From Streptomyces venezuelae (GTDB lineage Bacteria; Actinomycetota; Actinomycetes; Streptomycetales; Streptomycetaceae), in assembly GCF_008642275.1 (NCBI RefSeq), contig NZ_CP029189.1, positions 1,483,001-1,547,000 on the forward strand: a stretch of DNA of 64,000 bases. Reading direction: 5' to 3'. The position numbers and the translations under genes are program-made. The notes beneath the pieces were generated by a model, which worked only from the letters and a program-made list of their open reading frames with translations, was not told the DNA's origin and did not search any database. This document shows, piece after piece, positions 35,257 to 44,556 of the stretch (position 1 is its first letter; every line of letters begins with the position of its first letter).

Positions 35257-35296
35257 AGGTTTCAGCCCGGGCAGGGCCGGCGTGGGAGGCACCGCA

Positions 35297-35350
35297 CCCA
35301 GCCCCGCCGGCGATCGGGGCGCCGGGGTCCGGGGGCAGCGCCCCCCGGGG
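35297..35350. repeat. GC-rich intergenic palindromic repeat, copy 3
   Basis: Begins CCCAGCCCCGCCGGCGATCG and ends GGGGGCAGCGCCCCCC. It lies in the 165-nt gap after the siderophore-interacting gene and may act as its terminator. Confidence 0.7.
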
Positions 35351-35421
35351 TGACGGCCCCGCGCCCGCCGACCACCGGACGGCAACAGGCGCCCAACAGC
35401 CCCCGGCAGGACAATGGCTGC

Positions 35422-36966
35422 ATGCGCACGCTCCCGGCCCTGGGGGCGGCCGGAGCCGCGGTCCTGCTGACCGCGGCGACGGCGCTGCCGGCCACGGCCG
35501 CGCCCACCCCGCCGCCCGCCCCGAAGCCCCAGATCACGGACGCCGCCGTCGACAAGGCCGTCGCCCGCCTCGACCGCACCGTCGAGGACATGATGCGCCG
35601 CACCGGCGTCCCCGGCGTGTCCGTGGCCGTGGTCCACAACGACAAGGTCGTCCACCTCAAGGGCTACGGGGTCCGCAGGACCGGCGAGAGCGCCAGGATC
35701 GGCCCCGACACCGTCTTCCAGCTCGCCTCGGTGTCCAAGCCCGTCTCCTCCACGGTCGTGGCCGGCGCCCTCACCGACCCCCAGGAATGGGACGACCGCA
35801 CCGCCTTGCCCGGGTTCTCCCTGAAGGACCCCTGGGTCACCGACCACGTCACCGCCGCCGACCTGTTCTCCCACCGCAGCGGCCTCCCCGACCACGCCGG
35901 CGACCTCCTCGAAGACCTCGGCTACGACCAGGCGTACATCCTCGACCACCTGCGGCTGGAGCCCCTCTCCCCGTTCCGGGCGAGCTACGCCTACACCAAC
36001 TTCGGGCTCACCGCGGCCGCCGAAGCCGTCGCCCGCGCCAAGGGCACCAGCTGGCAGAAGCTCAGCGCCGACACCCTCTTCAAGCCCGCCGGCATGACCC
36101 GTACGAGCACCGAGTTCGCCGACTTCATCAACGCCCCCGACCACGCCTCCACCCACGTCAGGAACGCCGACGGCACCTGGAGCCCCCGCTTCGTCCGCAA
36201 CCCCGACGCCCAGTCCCCGGCCGGCGGTACCAGCTCCACCGCCACCGACATGGCGCGCTGGCTGCGGCTGCAGCTCGCCGGGGGCACCCTCGACGGGAAG
36301 CGGATCATCCCCGCCGACACCCTCGCCCGGACCCACCTGCCCGAGATCGTGTCCCAGCCGACCAACGCGATCGGCACCACCAGCTTCTACGGCCTCGGCT
36401 GGAACGTCGGCTACGACCAGGCCGGCCGCCTGCGTCTGAGCCACTCCGGCGGCTTCGAACTCGGCGCCAACACCAACGTCACCATGCTCCCGCTGGAGAA
36501 GCTCGGCATCGTCGTCCTCACCAACGGCGCCCCGGTCGGCCTGCCCGACGCCGTGGCCCTGGACTTCTTCGACTACGCCGAGCACGGCAAGGTCTCCACC
36601 GACTGGCTCCCGCTGGCCGCCTCCGCCTACGCCGCGGCCCTCACGGCCCCGGGTGCGTCGACCACCGACTACGCCCACCCGCCCAAGGGTGCCCAGCCGG
36701 CCCAGGACAGCGCCGCGTACACCGGAACCTACGACAACCCCTACTACGGCAAGGCCACCGTGACCGCCGACGACAAGGGCGCGCTCACCCTGTCCCTCGG
36801 CCCGAAGCCCCTGCGCTTCCCGCTGACCCACTACGACGGGGACACCTTCAGCTTCATGACCGCGGGCGAGAACGCGGTCGGCCGCACCGGAGTGATCTTC
36901 TCCGACGGCACCCTGCGCATCGAGTACCTCGACGCCGACCACCTGGGCACTTTCACCCAGCAGTAG
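35422..36966 (+). CDS. Secreted serine hydrolase (class C beta-lactamase/penicillin-binding type)
   Basis: About 514 residues. Signal peptide 1-27 (LGAAGAAVLLTAATALPATA). The beta-lactamase fold shows the S-x-x-K at Ser103-Lys106 (LASVSKPVSS), Tyr191 in SYAYTNFG and HSGGFELG further on. A C-terminal domain of about 100 residues (SAAYTGTYDNPYYGKATV) resembles the DUF3471-type lipocalin-like region. Such proteins include D-aminopeptidases, esterases and DD-peptidases; a true beta-lactamase is not implied. ATG at 35422 directly starts the signal. Confidence 0.87.
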   Translation: MRTLPALGAAGAAVLLTAATALPATAAPTPPPAPKPQITDAAVDKAVARLDRTVEDMMRRTGVPGVSVAVVHNDKVVHLKGYGVRRTGESARIGPDTVFQLASVSKPVSSTVVAGALTDPQEWDDRTALPGFSLKDPWVTDHVTAADLFSHRSGLPDHAGDLLEDLGYDQAYILDHLRLEPLSPFRASYAYTNFGLTAAAEAVARAKGTSWQKLSADTLFKPAGMTRTSTEFADFINAPDHASTHVRNADGTWSPRFVRNPDAQSPAGGTSSTATDMARWLRLQLAGGTLDGKRIIPADTLARTHLPEIVSQPTNAIGTTSFYGLGWNVGYDQAGRLRLSHSGGFELGANTNVTMLPLEKLGIVVLTNGAPVGLPDAVALDFFDYAEHGKVSTDWLPLAASAYAAALTAPGASTTDYAHPPKGAQPAQDSAAYTGTYDNPYYGKATVTADDKGALTLSLGPKPLRFPLTHYDGDTFSFMTAGENAVGRTGVIFSDGTLRIEYLDADHLGTFTQQ

Positions 36967-36985
36967 CCGCATAGCCTGTTCCCCG

Positions 36986-37960
36986 ATGAGACGCAGAACC
37001 CAGCCACCCCCCTCGCCCCTCCCCCAGCGCGCCGGAATCGACCCGGTCCGGCTGCGGCTGCCGCCCGACCCGGACGGGACGTGGCCCGGTCTCGGCGACT
37101 ACCTCGCGGCCCGCTACGCGGGCACCCGGGGCGCCGACTCCATGGCCCGCCTGCTGGCCGCGGGGCGGGTGCTGGGCCCCGGCGGGCGGGTCCTGCGCGC
37201 GGAGGACCCGTACGAACCGGGCGCCTACCTGTGGTTCCACCGGGACATGGAGCCGGAGCCGCGGGTGCCGTTCCCGATCTCCGTCGTGCACCGGGACGCG
37301 CACCTGCTGGTCGTGGACAAGCCGCACTTCCTGGCCACCACCCCGCGCGGCTCCCACATCACCGAGACCGCCCTGGCCCGGCTCCGCGCGGAGCTGGACC
37401 TGCCCGGGCTCAGCCCCGCCCACCGGCTGGACCGGCTGACGGCGGGACTGGTGATGTTCAGCGTCCGGCCCGAGGACCGCGGCGCCTACCAGCTCCTCTT
37501 CCAGCGGCGCGAGGTGCACAAGGAGTACGAGGCCCTCGCACCGTACGATCCGGAACTCGCCCGCACCCTCCCGCGTACGGTCCGCAGCCGGATCGAGAAG
37601 GCCCGCGGGGTCATCGCGGCGGTCGAGGTGCCCGGCGGCGAGCCCAACGCCGAGAGCCTGGTCGAATGCACCGAGGCCCGGGGCGGCCTGGCCCGCTACC
37701 GGCTGACACCGCGCACCGGCCGCACCCACCAGCTGCGGGTCCACATGAACAGCCTGGGCCTGCCCCTCCTGGGCGACCCGGTGTATCCGCATGTCACCGA
37801 TCCGGCTCCGGACGACTACCGCAGGCCTCTGCAACTCCTGGCCCGGGTGCTGGCGTTCACCGACCCGGTGACCGCGCGCGTGCACCGCTTCGAGAGCGGC
37901 CGCACCCTCCAGGCCTGGGACGACCGCGCGGGCTGGGAGGCCGGATCCGGCGGCCGTTAG
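36986..37960 (+). CDS. RluA-family pseudouridine synthase
   Basis: 324 residues. The catalytic Asp is in PAHRLDRLTAGLVMF, with ISVVHRDAHLLVVDKPHFLA before it and RTGRTHQLRVHMNSLGLPLLGD after, all RluA marks. It converts uridine to pseudouridine in rRNA or tRNA; the target site is not readable. It starts 19 nt after the serine hydrolase stop without a clear ribosome site. Confidence 0.9.
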   Translation: MRRRTQPPPSPLPQRAGIDPVRLRLPPDPDGTWPGLGDYLAARYAGTRGADSMARLLAAGRVLGPGGRVLRAEDPYEPGAYLWFHRDMEPEPRVPFPISVVHRDAHLLVVDKPHFLATTPRGSHITETALARLRAELDLPGLSPAHRLDRLTAGLVMFSVRPEDRGAYQLLFQRREVHKEYEALAPYDPELARTLPRTVRSRIEKARGVIAAVEVPGGEPNAESLVECTEARGGLARYRLTPRTGRTHQLRVHMNSLGLPLLGDPVYPHVTDPAPDDYRRPLQLLARVLAFTDPVTARVHRFESGRTLQAWDDRAGWEAGSGGR

Positions 37961-37970
37961 GCCGTCCCTG

Positions 37971-38636
37971 TCAGGCGGTGTCGCCGGGCAGCCCCACGCC
38001 CGCGATCCGCAGCGCCGCGTCCGCGGTGGCCTCCGCGAAGGCGGTCACGGGCCGCGCCGGATCGGTGCGGTGGATCAGCATGACGCCCTCGATGAGCCCG
38101 AAGACCAGGTCGCCCCGGAGCGTCAGCCCCGCCTTGTCCCCGGCCAGTTCGGCGCCGACCCGGGTCCCGGCGAGCAACACCCGGTAGGCGTCCTTGAGTT
38201 CCCCGCGCATCCGGTGGAACCGGGTGAAGCGCGAACCGCCCAGCTCGGGCAGCAGGTAGAGCGCCCCCAGGTTGTACGGCCCGCCGCACAGCAGCAGCAC
38301 GTCGGAGCGGCACAGCTCCCACAGCCGCCGTGCGGCGCACCGCCCGTCGTCCGCGAGCAGCTGCCGGGCCAGCACCAGCGAGGGTGCGACCGTGGACTCC
38401 AGCAGTTCGGCGAGGAGCTCCTCCTTGCCGCCGAAGTAGTGGTACATCGTGGCCTGGCGCATCCCGGCCCGTTCGGCGACGGCCCGCGTGGTGGTCGCCG
38501 CGTACCCCTGGTCCGTGAACAACTCGGCCGCCGCGCAGAGGAGTTCCTCGCGCGGCGGCCGGCCGCTCTCCGGTCTCAGCCGGTCGGCACGCGGCCGGCC
38601 GACCCGTCTAGGACCCTCGTCCGCTCCCCCGCTCAT
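37971..38636 (-). CDS. TetR-family regulator
   Basis: 221 residues. An Arg-rich start, then the TetR helix-turn-helix (REELLCAAAELFTDQGYAAT, RAVAERAGMRQATMYHYFGG). The ligand domain is unassigned. It lies between a convergent RluA gene and helY, without an obvious target next to it. AATCGATCG and ATTCGATC direct copies at 38638-38676 might be part of its own operator, but the spacing is irregular. Confidence 0.88.
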   Translation of the reverse strand: MSGGADEGPRRVGRPRADRLRPESGRPPREELLCAAAELFTDQGYAATTTRAVAERAGMRQATMYHYFGGKEELLAELLESTVAPSLVLARQLLADDGRCAARRLWELCRSDVLLLCGGPYNLGALYLLPELGGSRFTRFHRMRGELKDAYRVLLAGTRVGAELAGDKAGLTLRGDLVFGLIEGVMLIHRTDPARPVTAFAEATADAALRIAGVGLPGDTA

Positions 38637-38727
38637 GGAATCGATCGTCGCACAGCGCCCGCCGATTCGATCATGGCAAGAGATCAGATCGAGCCATACC
38701 CACGCTCGGAGGAAGCCCCAAAACCGG

Positions 38728-41568
38728 CTAGCCGACCGAGCTGTAGGCCACTACACCCCGAAGCAGCGCGTCGACGGCCTTGCGGGCGTTCCGCGCCACC
38801 GTGCTCCCGCTGTCACCGGACGCCGCCGGAGCCGCTGCGGCGACCTGCCCGAGCACGTCGATGACCTGCTTGCACCAGCGCACGAAGTCACCGGCCGGCA
38901 TCTCCGCCTCGCGCAGCACCTCGTCCAGGCTCTTGTCCGAGGCCCACTGGTACGCCGCCCACGCGAAGCCGAGGTCCGGCTCGCGCTGGCCCACGCCCTC
39001 CGCCTGGTTGATGCGGTGCTCCTCTTCCAGCGCGTCGAGGCGGCCCCAGATCCGGATCATCTCGCCCAGCGCCTCCTTCGCCGCGCCACCGGGCACCTTC
39101 GGCGCCACCGCGTCGTCGGACTGGCGCGCCTCGAAGACCAGCGCCGAGACACAGGCGGCCAGTTCGGCCGGGCTCAGGCCCTCCCACACCTTGGCCCGCA
39201 GGCATTCGGAGGCCAGCAGGTCCAGCTCCCCGTACAGCCGAGCGAGCCGCTTGCCGTGCACGGTGACCTCGTCCTCGCGCAGGTAGTCCAGCTCGGTCAG
39301 CAGCGCGTGGATCCGGTCGAAGGTGCGGGCGATGGTGTTCGTCCGGCCCTCGATCCGCCGCTCCAGCGCTTGCGTGTCCCGCTGGAGCCGGTGGTAGCGC
39401 TCCGCCCAGCGGGCGTGGTCCTCGCGCTCGTCGCAGCCGTGGCAGGGGTGCGCCCGCAGCTCACTGCGCAGCCGGGCGATCTCACGGTCGTCGGCCGCTG
39501 CGGCCCGCCCGCGCGAGCGACGCTCCGGCGTGATGTGTCCGGCCTTGGTCCGCAGCTGGGACGCCAGGTCCCGGCGGGACTGCGGCGAGCGCGCGTTGAA
39601 GGTCTTGGGGATCCGCATCCGGTCGAGCGCCTCGACCGGGACCGGGAAGTCGATCGCGGCGAGCCGCTTGACCTGCCGCTCGGCGGTGAGCACCAGCGGG
39701 CGCGGGCCCTCGGCGTACTCGTGCCCGCGGTGCCCGTTGACCCGCCCGGCCGGGACGCCCGGGTCCAGGACCAGTGCGAGCCCGGCGAACTTGCCCGTGG
39801 GCACGTGGATGATGTCGCCCGGCTTGAGCTTCTCCAGCGAACTGGCCGCCTGCACCCGGCGCTGCGCCGCGCCCTGCTTGGCCAGGTCCGTCTCCCGGTC
39901 CTTGAGGTCACGGCGCAGCTGCGCGTACTCCTCGAAGTTCCCCAGGTGACAGGTCATGCCCTCCTGATAGCCCGCCAGGCCCTCCTCGTTGCGCTGCACC
40001 TGCCGGGAGATCCCGACGACCGAGCGGTCGGCCTGGAACTGCGCGAAGGAGGTCTCCAGGAGCTCGCGCGAGCGGTGCCGCCCGAACTGGCTGACCAGGT
40101 TCACGGCCATGTTGTAGGAGGGCTTGAAGCTGGAACGCAGCGGATACGTACGGGTACCCGCGAGGCCGGCGAGACCCGCCGGGTCCATGCCGCGCTGCCA
40201 CAGCACCACCGCATGACCCTCGACGTCGATGCCGCGCCGTCCGGCCCGGCCGGTCAGCTGCGTGTACTCGCCGGGGGTGATGTCGGCGTGCTGCTCGCCG
40301 TTCCACTTGACCAGCTTCTCCAGGATCACCGTGCGCGCGGGCATGTTGATGCCCAGCGCCAGGGTCTCCGTCGCGAACACGGCCTTCACCAGGCCGCGGA
40401 CGAAGAGCTCCTCCACGACCTCCTTGAAGGTGGGCAGCATGCCCGCGTGGTGCGCGGCGATGCCCCGCTCCAGCCCTTCGAGCCACTCGTAGTACCCCAG
40501 GACATGCAGGTCCTCGGTGGGGATGGAGGCGGTCCGCGCCTCGACGATCTCACGGACCCTCAGCCGCGCGGACTCGTCGTTGAGCCGCAGGCCCGCGTAC
40601 AGGCACTGCTGGACGGCGGCCTCGCAGCCGGCCCGGCTGAAGATGAAGTTGATGGCGGGCAGCAGCCCGTCGTTGTCGAGGCGGGCGATGACCTCGGGGC
40701 GGGACGGGGTCCAGATCCGGCCGCGGGAGCGCCGCTCGCGTTCACGGTCGGCCTCGCGGACCATCTTGCCGCGCCGCCGGTCCTTCGGACTGTAGGTACG
40801 GCTGTTCTCCTCGCGCGCCATGCGCAGCAGGTCGGGATTGACCTCCCGGCGCGCGGAGCCACGGCCGCCGTGGTCGGACTCCTCCTCGAAGAGGTCGTAG
40901 ATCCGGCGGCCGGCCATGACGTGCTGCCACAGCGGGACGGGCCGCTCCTCGGAGACGATCACCTCGGTGTCCCCGCGCACGGTGTCCAGCCAGTCGCCGA
41001 ACTCCTCGGCGTTGGACACGGTGGCCGACAGGGAGACCAGCGTCACCGACTCGGGGAGGTGGATGATCACTTCCTCCCAGACGGCCCCGCGGAACCGGTC
41101 GGAGAGGTAGTGGACCTCGTCCATCACGACGTAGCCGAGGCCGCGCAGCGACTGGGAGCCCGCGTACAGCATGTTGCGGAGCACCTCGGTGGTCATCACG
41201 ACCACCGGCGCCTCGGAGTTGACGCTGTTGTCGCCGGTCAGCAGGCCCACCTTGTCGGCGCCGTAGCGCTTGACGAGGTCGGCGTACTTCTGGTTGGACA
41301 GCGCCTTGATCGGCGTCGTGTAGAAGCACTTGCGGCCCTGCGCGAGGGCCAGGTGCACGGCGAACTCGCCGACGATGGTCTTGCCCGAGCCGGTCGGGGC
41401 GGCGACGAGGACGCCCTTGCCGGCCTCCAGCGCCTTGCAGGCCTCGACCTGGTACGGGTCCAGATCGAAGTCGTACATCTCGCGGAAGGGGGCCAGGGCG
41501 GAGGCCTCTTCGGCGGCGCGGATCCGGGAAGCGGCGTACCGCTCGGCGGGTGAAAGTTCTTCGGTCAT
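38728..41568 (-). CDS. helY: HelY-type DEAD/DEAH-box helicase (Ski2-like)
   Basis: About 946 residues. N-terminal RecA-like domain with DPYQVEACKALEAGKG, Walker A AAPTGSGKT, YTTPIKALSNQKY and the DEVH box VMDEVHYLSDRFRG; SLSATVSNAEEFGDWL is motif III. The second domain has GINMPARTVILEKLVKW and QLTGRAGRRGID (motif VI). A long C-terminal DSHCT-like region follows. It is predicted to unwind RNA or DNA with ATP. In M. tuberculosis helY ends the pafBC-tatAC-helY run; the same order is seen here with a lipid kinase gene inserted. Confidence 0.93.
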   Translation of the reverse strand: MTEELSPAERYAASRIRAAEEASALAPFREMYDFDLDPYQVEACKALEAGKGVLVAAPTGSGKTIVGEFAVHLALAQGRKCFYTTPIKALSNQKYADLVKRYGADKVGLLTGDNSVNSEAPVVVMTTEVLRNMLYAGSQSLRGLGYVVMDEVHYLSDRFRGAVWEEVIIHLPESVTLVSLSATVSNAEEFGDWLDTVRGDTEVIVSEERPVPLWQHVMAGRRIYDLFEEESDHGGRGSARREVNPDLLRMAREENSRTYSPKDRRRGKMVREADRERERRSRGRIWTPSRPEVIARLDNDGLLPAINFIFSRAGCEAAVQQCLYAGLRLNDESARLRVREIVEARTASIPTEDLHVLGYYEWLEGLERGIAAHHAGMLPTFKEVVEELFVRGLVKAVFATETLALGINMPARTVILEKLVKWNGEQHADITPGEYTQLTGRAGRRGIDVEGHAVVLWQRGMDPAGLAGLAGTRTYPLRSSFKPSYNMAVNLVSQFGRHRSRELLETSFAQFQADRSVVGISRQVQRNEEGLAGYQEGMTCHLGNFEEYAQLRRDLKDRETDLAKQGAAQRRVQAASSLEKLKPGDIIHVPTGKFAGLALVLDPGVPAGRVNGHRGHEYAEGPRPLVLTAERQVKRLAAIDFPVPVEALDRMRIPKTFNARSPQSRRDLASQLRTKAGHITPERRSRGRAAAADDREIARLRSELRAHPCHGCDEREDHARWAERYHRLQRDTQALERRIEGRTNTIARTFDRIHALLTELDYLREDEVTVHGKRLARLYGELDLLASECLRAKVWEGLSPAELAACVSALVFEARQSDDAVAPKVPGGAAKEALGEMIRIWGRLDALEEEHRINQAEGVGQREPDLGFAWAAYQWASDKSLDEVLREAEMPAGDFVRWCKQVIDVLGQVAAAAPAASGDSGSTVARNARKAVDALLRGVVAYSSVG

Positions 41569-41614
41569 CTTGCTGTCGAGCCTACCCGCCACCTCCGACA
41601 ACAGTCGCGATCAT

Positions 41615-42514
41615 TTAAGTGAGCAGCCGGACGGCCCGGGGAACGCATTCGGCGGTCACGGGCAGCACTCCCAGCGGCTCGCCGTCCGCGTAGGCGCTCA
41701 GGCCCGCCGCCTCCAGGGTGATCTTCCTGGCCCGGTGCACGGTCACCTTCGGATGGCCGAGGTGGCGGCCCTTGTAGACCTGCGGGAACACCGTGAGCAG
41801 GGTGGTCCGGCTGCAGTCGCCGACGACCGTGACGTCGAAGAGTCCGTCGTCGGGGACGGCGTCCGCGCAGATGCGCATGCCCCCGCCGTAGGAGGATCCG
41901 TTGCCGACGGCCACCAGCGTGGCCTCGGTCTCGATCACCGGCCCGTCGTCCAGGGTGATCCGGTACGGGAACGGCCGGAAGGCGGCCAGCTCCGCGATCA
42001 TCGCCAGGTCGTACTTGAAGCGGCCCACCGGCAGCCGCATCCGGTTGCCGCGGTCGTTGACCCGCGAGTCGAAGCCGGAGCAGAGCACCGTCCCGAACCA
42101 CTGCTCGCAGTCGGCGCCGCCCACCCGGCCCAGGTCGATCTCCCGGATCCGGTTCTCCTTGATCGCTTCGGCGGCCATCCGCCCGGCCCGCTCGGGCTCC
42201 CGTACGGGCAGCCCCGTGGCGCGCGCGAAATCGTTGCCGGTGCCCACCGCGACCACCCCGAGCGGCACCGGCGTCCCCGCCAGGGCCTGGAGCGCCAGGG
42301 AGACCATCCCGTCGCCGCCCACCGCGACCACCGCGCCGGTGCCCTCCCGCACGGCGGCCGTCAGCCGGGCCAGCGCGTCCGGCGCGTCGGCGCCCACGAC
42401 GGTCCGGACGGAAAAACCGGCCGCCCGGACAGCCGAAGCGGCCGGCTGCGCGGCGTGCGCGCCCCGGCCGCGCCCGGCGGTGGGATTGACGAAGAGGGTG
42501 ACCTCGTGACTCAT
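41615..42514 (-). CDS. Diacylglycerol/lipid kinase family protein
   Basis: About 299 residues. VTLFVNPTAGRGRG opens the ATP-binding part, VVAVGGDGMVSLALQ is the GGDG motif and VVAVGTGNDFARATGLP the next conserved loop; the C-terminal beta-sandwich has SSYGGGMRICADAVPDDGLFDV. Such enzymes phosphorylate diacylglycerol or a related lipid at the membrane face. The ATG at 42514 is chosen by alignment to the family start; the ribosome site is poor. It sits between tatC and helY. Confidence 0.9.
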   Translation of the reverse strand: MSHEVTLFVNPTAGRGRGAHAAQPAASAVRAAGFSVRTVVGADAPDALARLTAAVREGTGAVVAVGGDGMVSLALQALAGTPVPLGVVAVGTGNDFARATGLPVREPERAGRMAAEAIKENRIREIDLGRVGGADCEQWFGTVLCSGFDSRVNDRGNRMRLPVGRFKYDLAMIAELAAFRPFPYRITLDDGPVIETEATLVAVGNGSSYGGGMRICADAVPDDGLFDVTVVGDCSRTTLLTVFPQVYKGRHLGHPKVTVHRARKITLEAAGLSAYADGEPLGVLPVTAECVPRAVRLLT

Positions 42515-42595
42515 CCACGGGAATGTACCGGAGCCCGTTCCCGGGCCCCGGCCGACCCCGGGGGTCACCTCCCGACTGCTGCCGGGGCGTACCCG

Positions 42596-43561
42596 TCAGG
42601 TGGCGTCGTCGTAACCGTTGATCCGCTGGCGTCCGCCGTCGTCCTGTCCGGGCAGGGAGCCGGGAGCCGGAACGGACTCCAGCTGGCCGATCGGCGACGG
42701 GGTGAGGTCCAGCTGCGAGGCCTCGTCGTCGCTCAGATCCGCGTCGGGGTCGTTGCGCCGGCGCCTGCGGTCGTTGAGGAGACAGATGCCGAGGGCGGCG
42801 AAGTACAGGGCCACGATGGGCACGGCCAGCGCGAGCATCGTCGGCGGGTCGCCGGTGGGCGTCGCGAAGGCGGCGAAGATCGTGATGCCGAGGACCATGC
42901 CCCGCCACCAGCCCGCCAGCCGCTTGCCGGTGAGCACACCGGTGAAGTTCAGCAGGATCAGCAGCAGCGGCAGCTCGAAGGCCAGGCCGAACACGATCAC
43001 CATGCGGGTGACCAGGTCGAGGTAGTCGTCGACCGGCAGCAGGTTGCGCGCGTGATCGGGGGTGAACTCCAGCATGATCGTCGCGGTCTGCGGGAGGATC
43101 TTGTACGCGATCACCGCGCCGGTCAGGAACAGGGGCGCCCCGACCGCGACGAAGCTCCGCGCGTACTTCTTCTCGTGACTGTGCAGCCCGGGCGCGGCGA
43201 ACGCCCACAGCTGGTAGAGCCACACCGGGGCGGACAGCACCACACCGGCCATCAGGGCGACCTTCAGGGCGATCGAGAACGCCGAGATCAGGCCGTTCAC
43301 GGTCATGTCGGCGCAGGGACGACCGTTGCGCTGGGTCACCACACCGTCCGTGCAGCCGACGGAGTCCAGCATCGGCTTCAACAGGAAGTTGATGATCTCC
43401 CGGTAGAAGAACGCGGCGACGATCGTGATCACCACGATCGCCAGGACCGACTTCAGCAGCCGGTTTCGAAGCTCACGCAGGTGCTCGATGAGAGGCATGC
43501 GCCCTTCGGCGTCCTTCGCCTGTCGTTCTTTCTTCTCCTGCTTGCGGGCAGACTTGAGCAA
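42596..43561 (-). CDS. tatC: Sec-independent translocase TatC
   Basis: 321 residues with six membrane helices. MPLIEHLRELRNRLLKS at residue 22 is the diagnostic N-terminal motif; FAAPGLHSHEKKYARSFV and FGLAFELPLLLILLNFTG are other TatC hallmarks. A 60-residue charged C-tail is typical for Streptomyces. It forms the twin-arginine receptor in the membrane. The frame begins with TTG at 43561 behind AAGGG; the alternative is the ATG of MPLIEHL. It follows tatA by 47 nt; no tatB is in the window. Confidence 0.95.
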   Translation of the reverse strand: MLKSARKQEKKERQAKDAEGRMPLIEHLRELRNRLLKSVLAIVVITIVAAFFYREIINFLLKPMLDSVGCTDGVVTQRNGRPCADMTVNGLISAFSIALKVALMAGVVLSAPVWLYQLWAFAAPGLHSHEKKYARSFVAVGAPLFLTGAVIAYKILPQTATIMLEFTPDHARNLLPVDDYLDLVTRMVIVFGLAFELPLLLILLNFTGVLTGKRLAGWWRGMVLGITIFAAFATPTGDPPTMLALAVPIVALYFAALGICLLNDRRRRRNDPDADLSDDEASQLDLTPSPIGQLESVPAPGSLPGQDDGGRQRINGYDDAT

Positions 43562-43608
43562 CCCACGTCCCTTGTCTCGTTGCAGATGACTGGCGTGTAC
43601 GGGGGGTG

Positions 43609-43893
43609 TCAGCCCTGGGTGGTGCGGTTCGGCTCGCCGACCGGACGCGAGCTGCTGACGTCACCCGGGGCGGCCTGGATGGTACGCGGGGCGACGGGCT
43701 GCGCGGACTGGTCCGCGGGCGCGGGGGCGACGTCGTCGTTCTCCCCGTCCTTCTTCATGGCCTTGGCCTCGCTCTTGAGGATGCGGGCCGACTTGCCGAG
43801 GGAGCGGGCCATGTCGGGGAGCTTCTTGGCGCCGAACAGCAGGATGATCAGTCCGACGATGACGAGGATTTCCCAACCCCTGAAGTTGCCCAT
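43609..43893 (-). CDS. tatA: Twin-arginine translocase TatA
   Basis: 94 residues: membrane helix WEILVIVGLIILLFGAKKLP, then the amphipathic helix ARSLGKSARILKSEAKAM, then a disordered tail. The FGAKKLP hinge is diagnostic. It forms the pore-like oligomer for folded proteins with twin-arginine signals, such as the GHL10 protein at 1833. AAGGAAG lies upstream of the ATG. Confidence 0.96.
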   Translation of the reverse strand: MGNFRGWEILVIVGLIILLFGAKKLPDMARSLGKSARILKSEAKAMKKDGENDDVAPAPADQSAQPVAPRTIQAAPGDVSSSRPVGEPNRTTQG

Positions 43894-44087
43894 AGGTATC
43901 TTCCTTCTTCTCCGAGGTTCACAGCACGCCGGACGGGCGCATGGGGACTTGCTCTACCGAGGATCGTAACCCCAGGGGGTTAACGCCCGGCAATCCCCGG
44001 GGGTCTTCCCGCTGCCACCCTGGCAGGTTCATGACGCCCCGGATGTACGCATTCGGGGGGTGCCCTTCCCGACGGGCGGGACGGCCC

Positions 44088-44288
44088 TCAGGGACGTACG
44101 CCGTTTCCGGCCCGCGCCAGGTCCACGGCCGCCCGCTCCAGCTCCGCCGAGGCGTCGGTGATCCGGCGGCTGGCCCGCGCCACCTGGGAGGCCAGTCTGC
44201 GCACCTCCACGTACACCCGCACCGCGAGCACGGCCAGCACGGCCACTCCGAGGAAGCCCAGGACAATTGCGAACATCGGCCACAGCAT
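44088..44288 (-). CDS. Small single-helix membrane protein
   Basis: 66 residues: one N-terminal helix (FAIVLGFLGVAVLAVLAV) and a predicted amphipathic or coiled segment (EVRRLASQVARASRRITDAS). Nearly all codons end in G or C, so it is probably real. It lies between the zinc-ribbon gene and tatA in the same run. Function unknown. Confidence 0.7.
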   Translation of the reverse strand: MLWPMFAIVLGFLGVAVLAVLAVRVYVEVRRLASQVARASRRITDASAELERAAVDLARAGNGVRP

Positions 44289-44314
44289 GGGCCGAGCCTA
44301 GGCCACCCGCCCGG

Positions 44315-44542
44315 TCAGACGCTGCGCAGGGTGCTCACGCCACCACCGGTGAGCAGCTCCACGATCCGCTCCCCGGCGGGCTTGCGGACGGCGGCACCGC
44401 ATGCAGGACACGTGAAGGAGTAGAACGTGGTCCGCCGGCTGCCGCCGATGGCCAGCCGCAGGGCGGCCGCGTCCAGCTCGAAGCGGGCACGGCACTCGGG
44501 ACAGGAGGCCTTGAAGGCGACGGGCCCGGATGTTGGCGACAT
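44315..44542 (-). CDS. Small zinc-ribbon protein
   Basis: 75 residues with two CxxC pairs, CPECRARFELD and FTCPACGAAVR, separated by about 30 residues, which make a zinc ribbon. It starts 14 nt after the pafC stop, so it is probably co-transcribed with pafBC. Role unknown; it may bind nucleic acid or assist PafBC. Confidence 0.75.
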   Translation of the reverse strand: MSPTSGPVAFKASCPECRARFELDAAALRLAIGGSRRTTFYSFTCPACGAAVRKPAGERIVELLTGGGVSTLRSV

Positions 44543-44556
44543 CGACCGCGCTCCCC

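Noticed and set aside
35422..36966. Antibiotic-resistance beta-lactamase
   Set aside because: S-x-x-K and Y-x-N motifs are present but the length, C-terminal domain and lack of context fit a general serine hydrolase; resistance is not supported.
38638..38676. TetR operator from repeated ATCGA-type words
   Set aside because: The copies are irregularly spaced and do not form a convincing dyad.
42596..43893. tatB next to tatAC
   Set aside because: Only TatA and TatC are present; the small 44088-44288 protein has one helix but no TatB-like glycine hinge or amphipathic charged helix of the right type.
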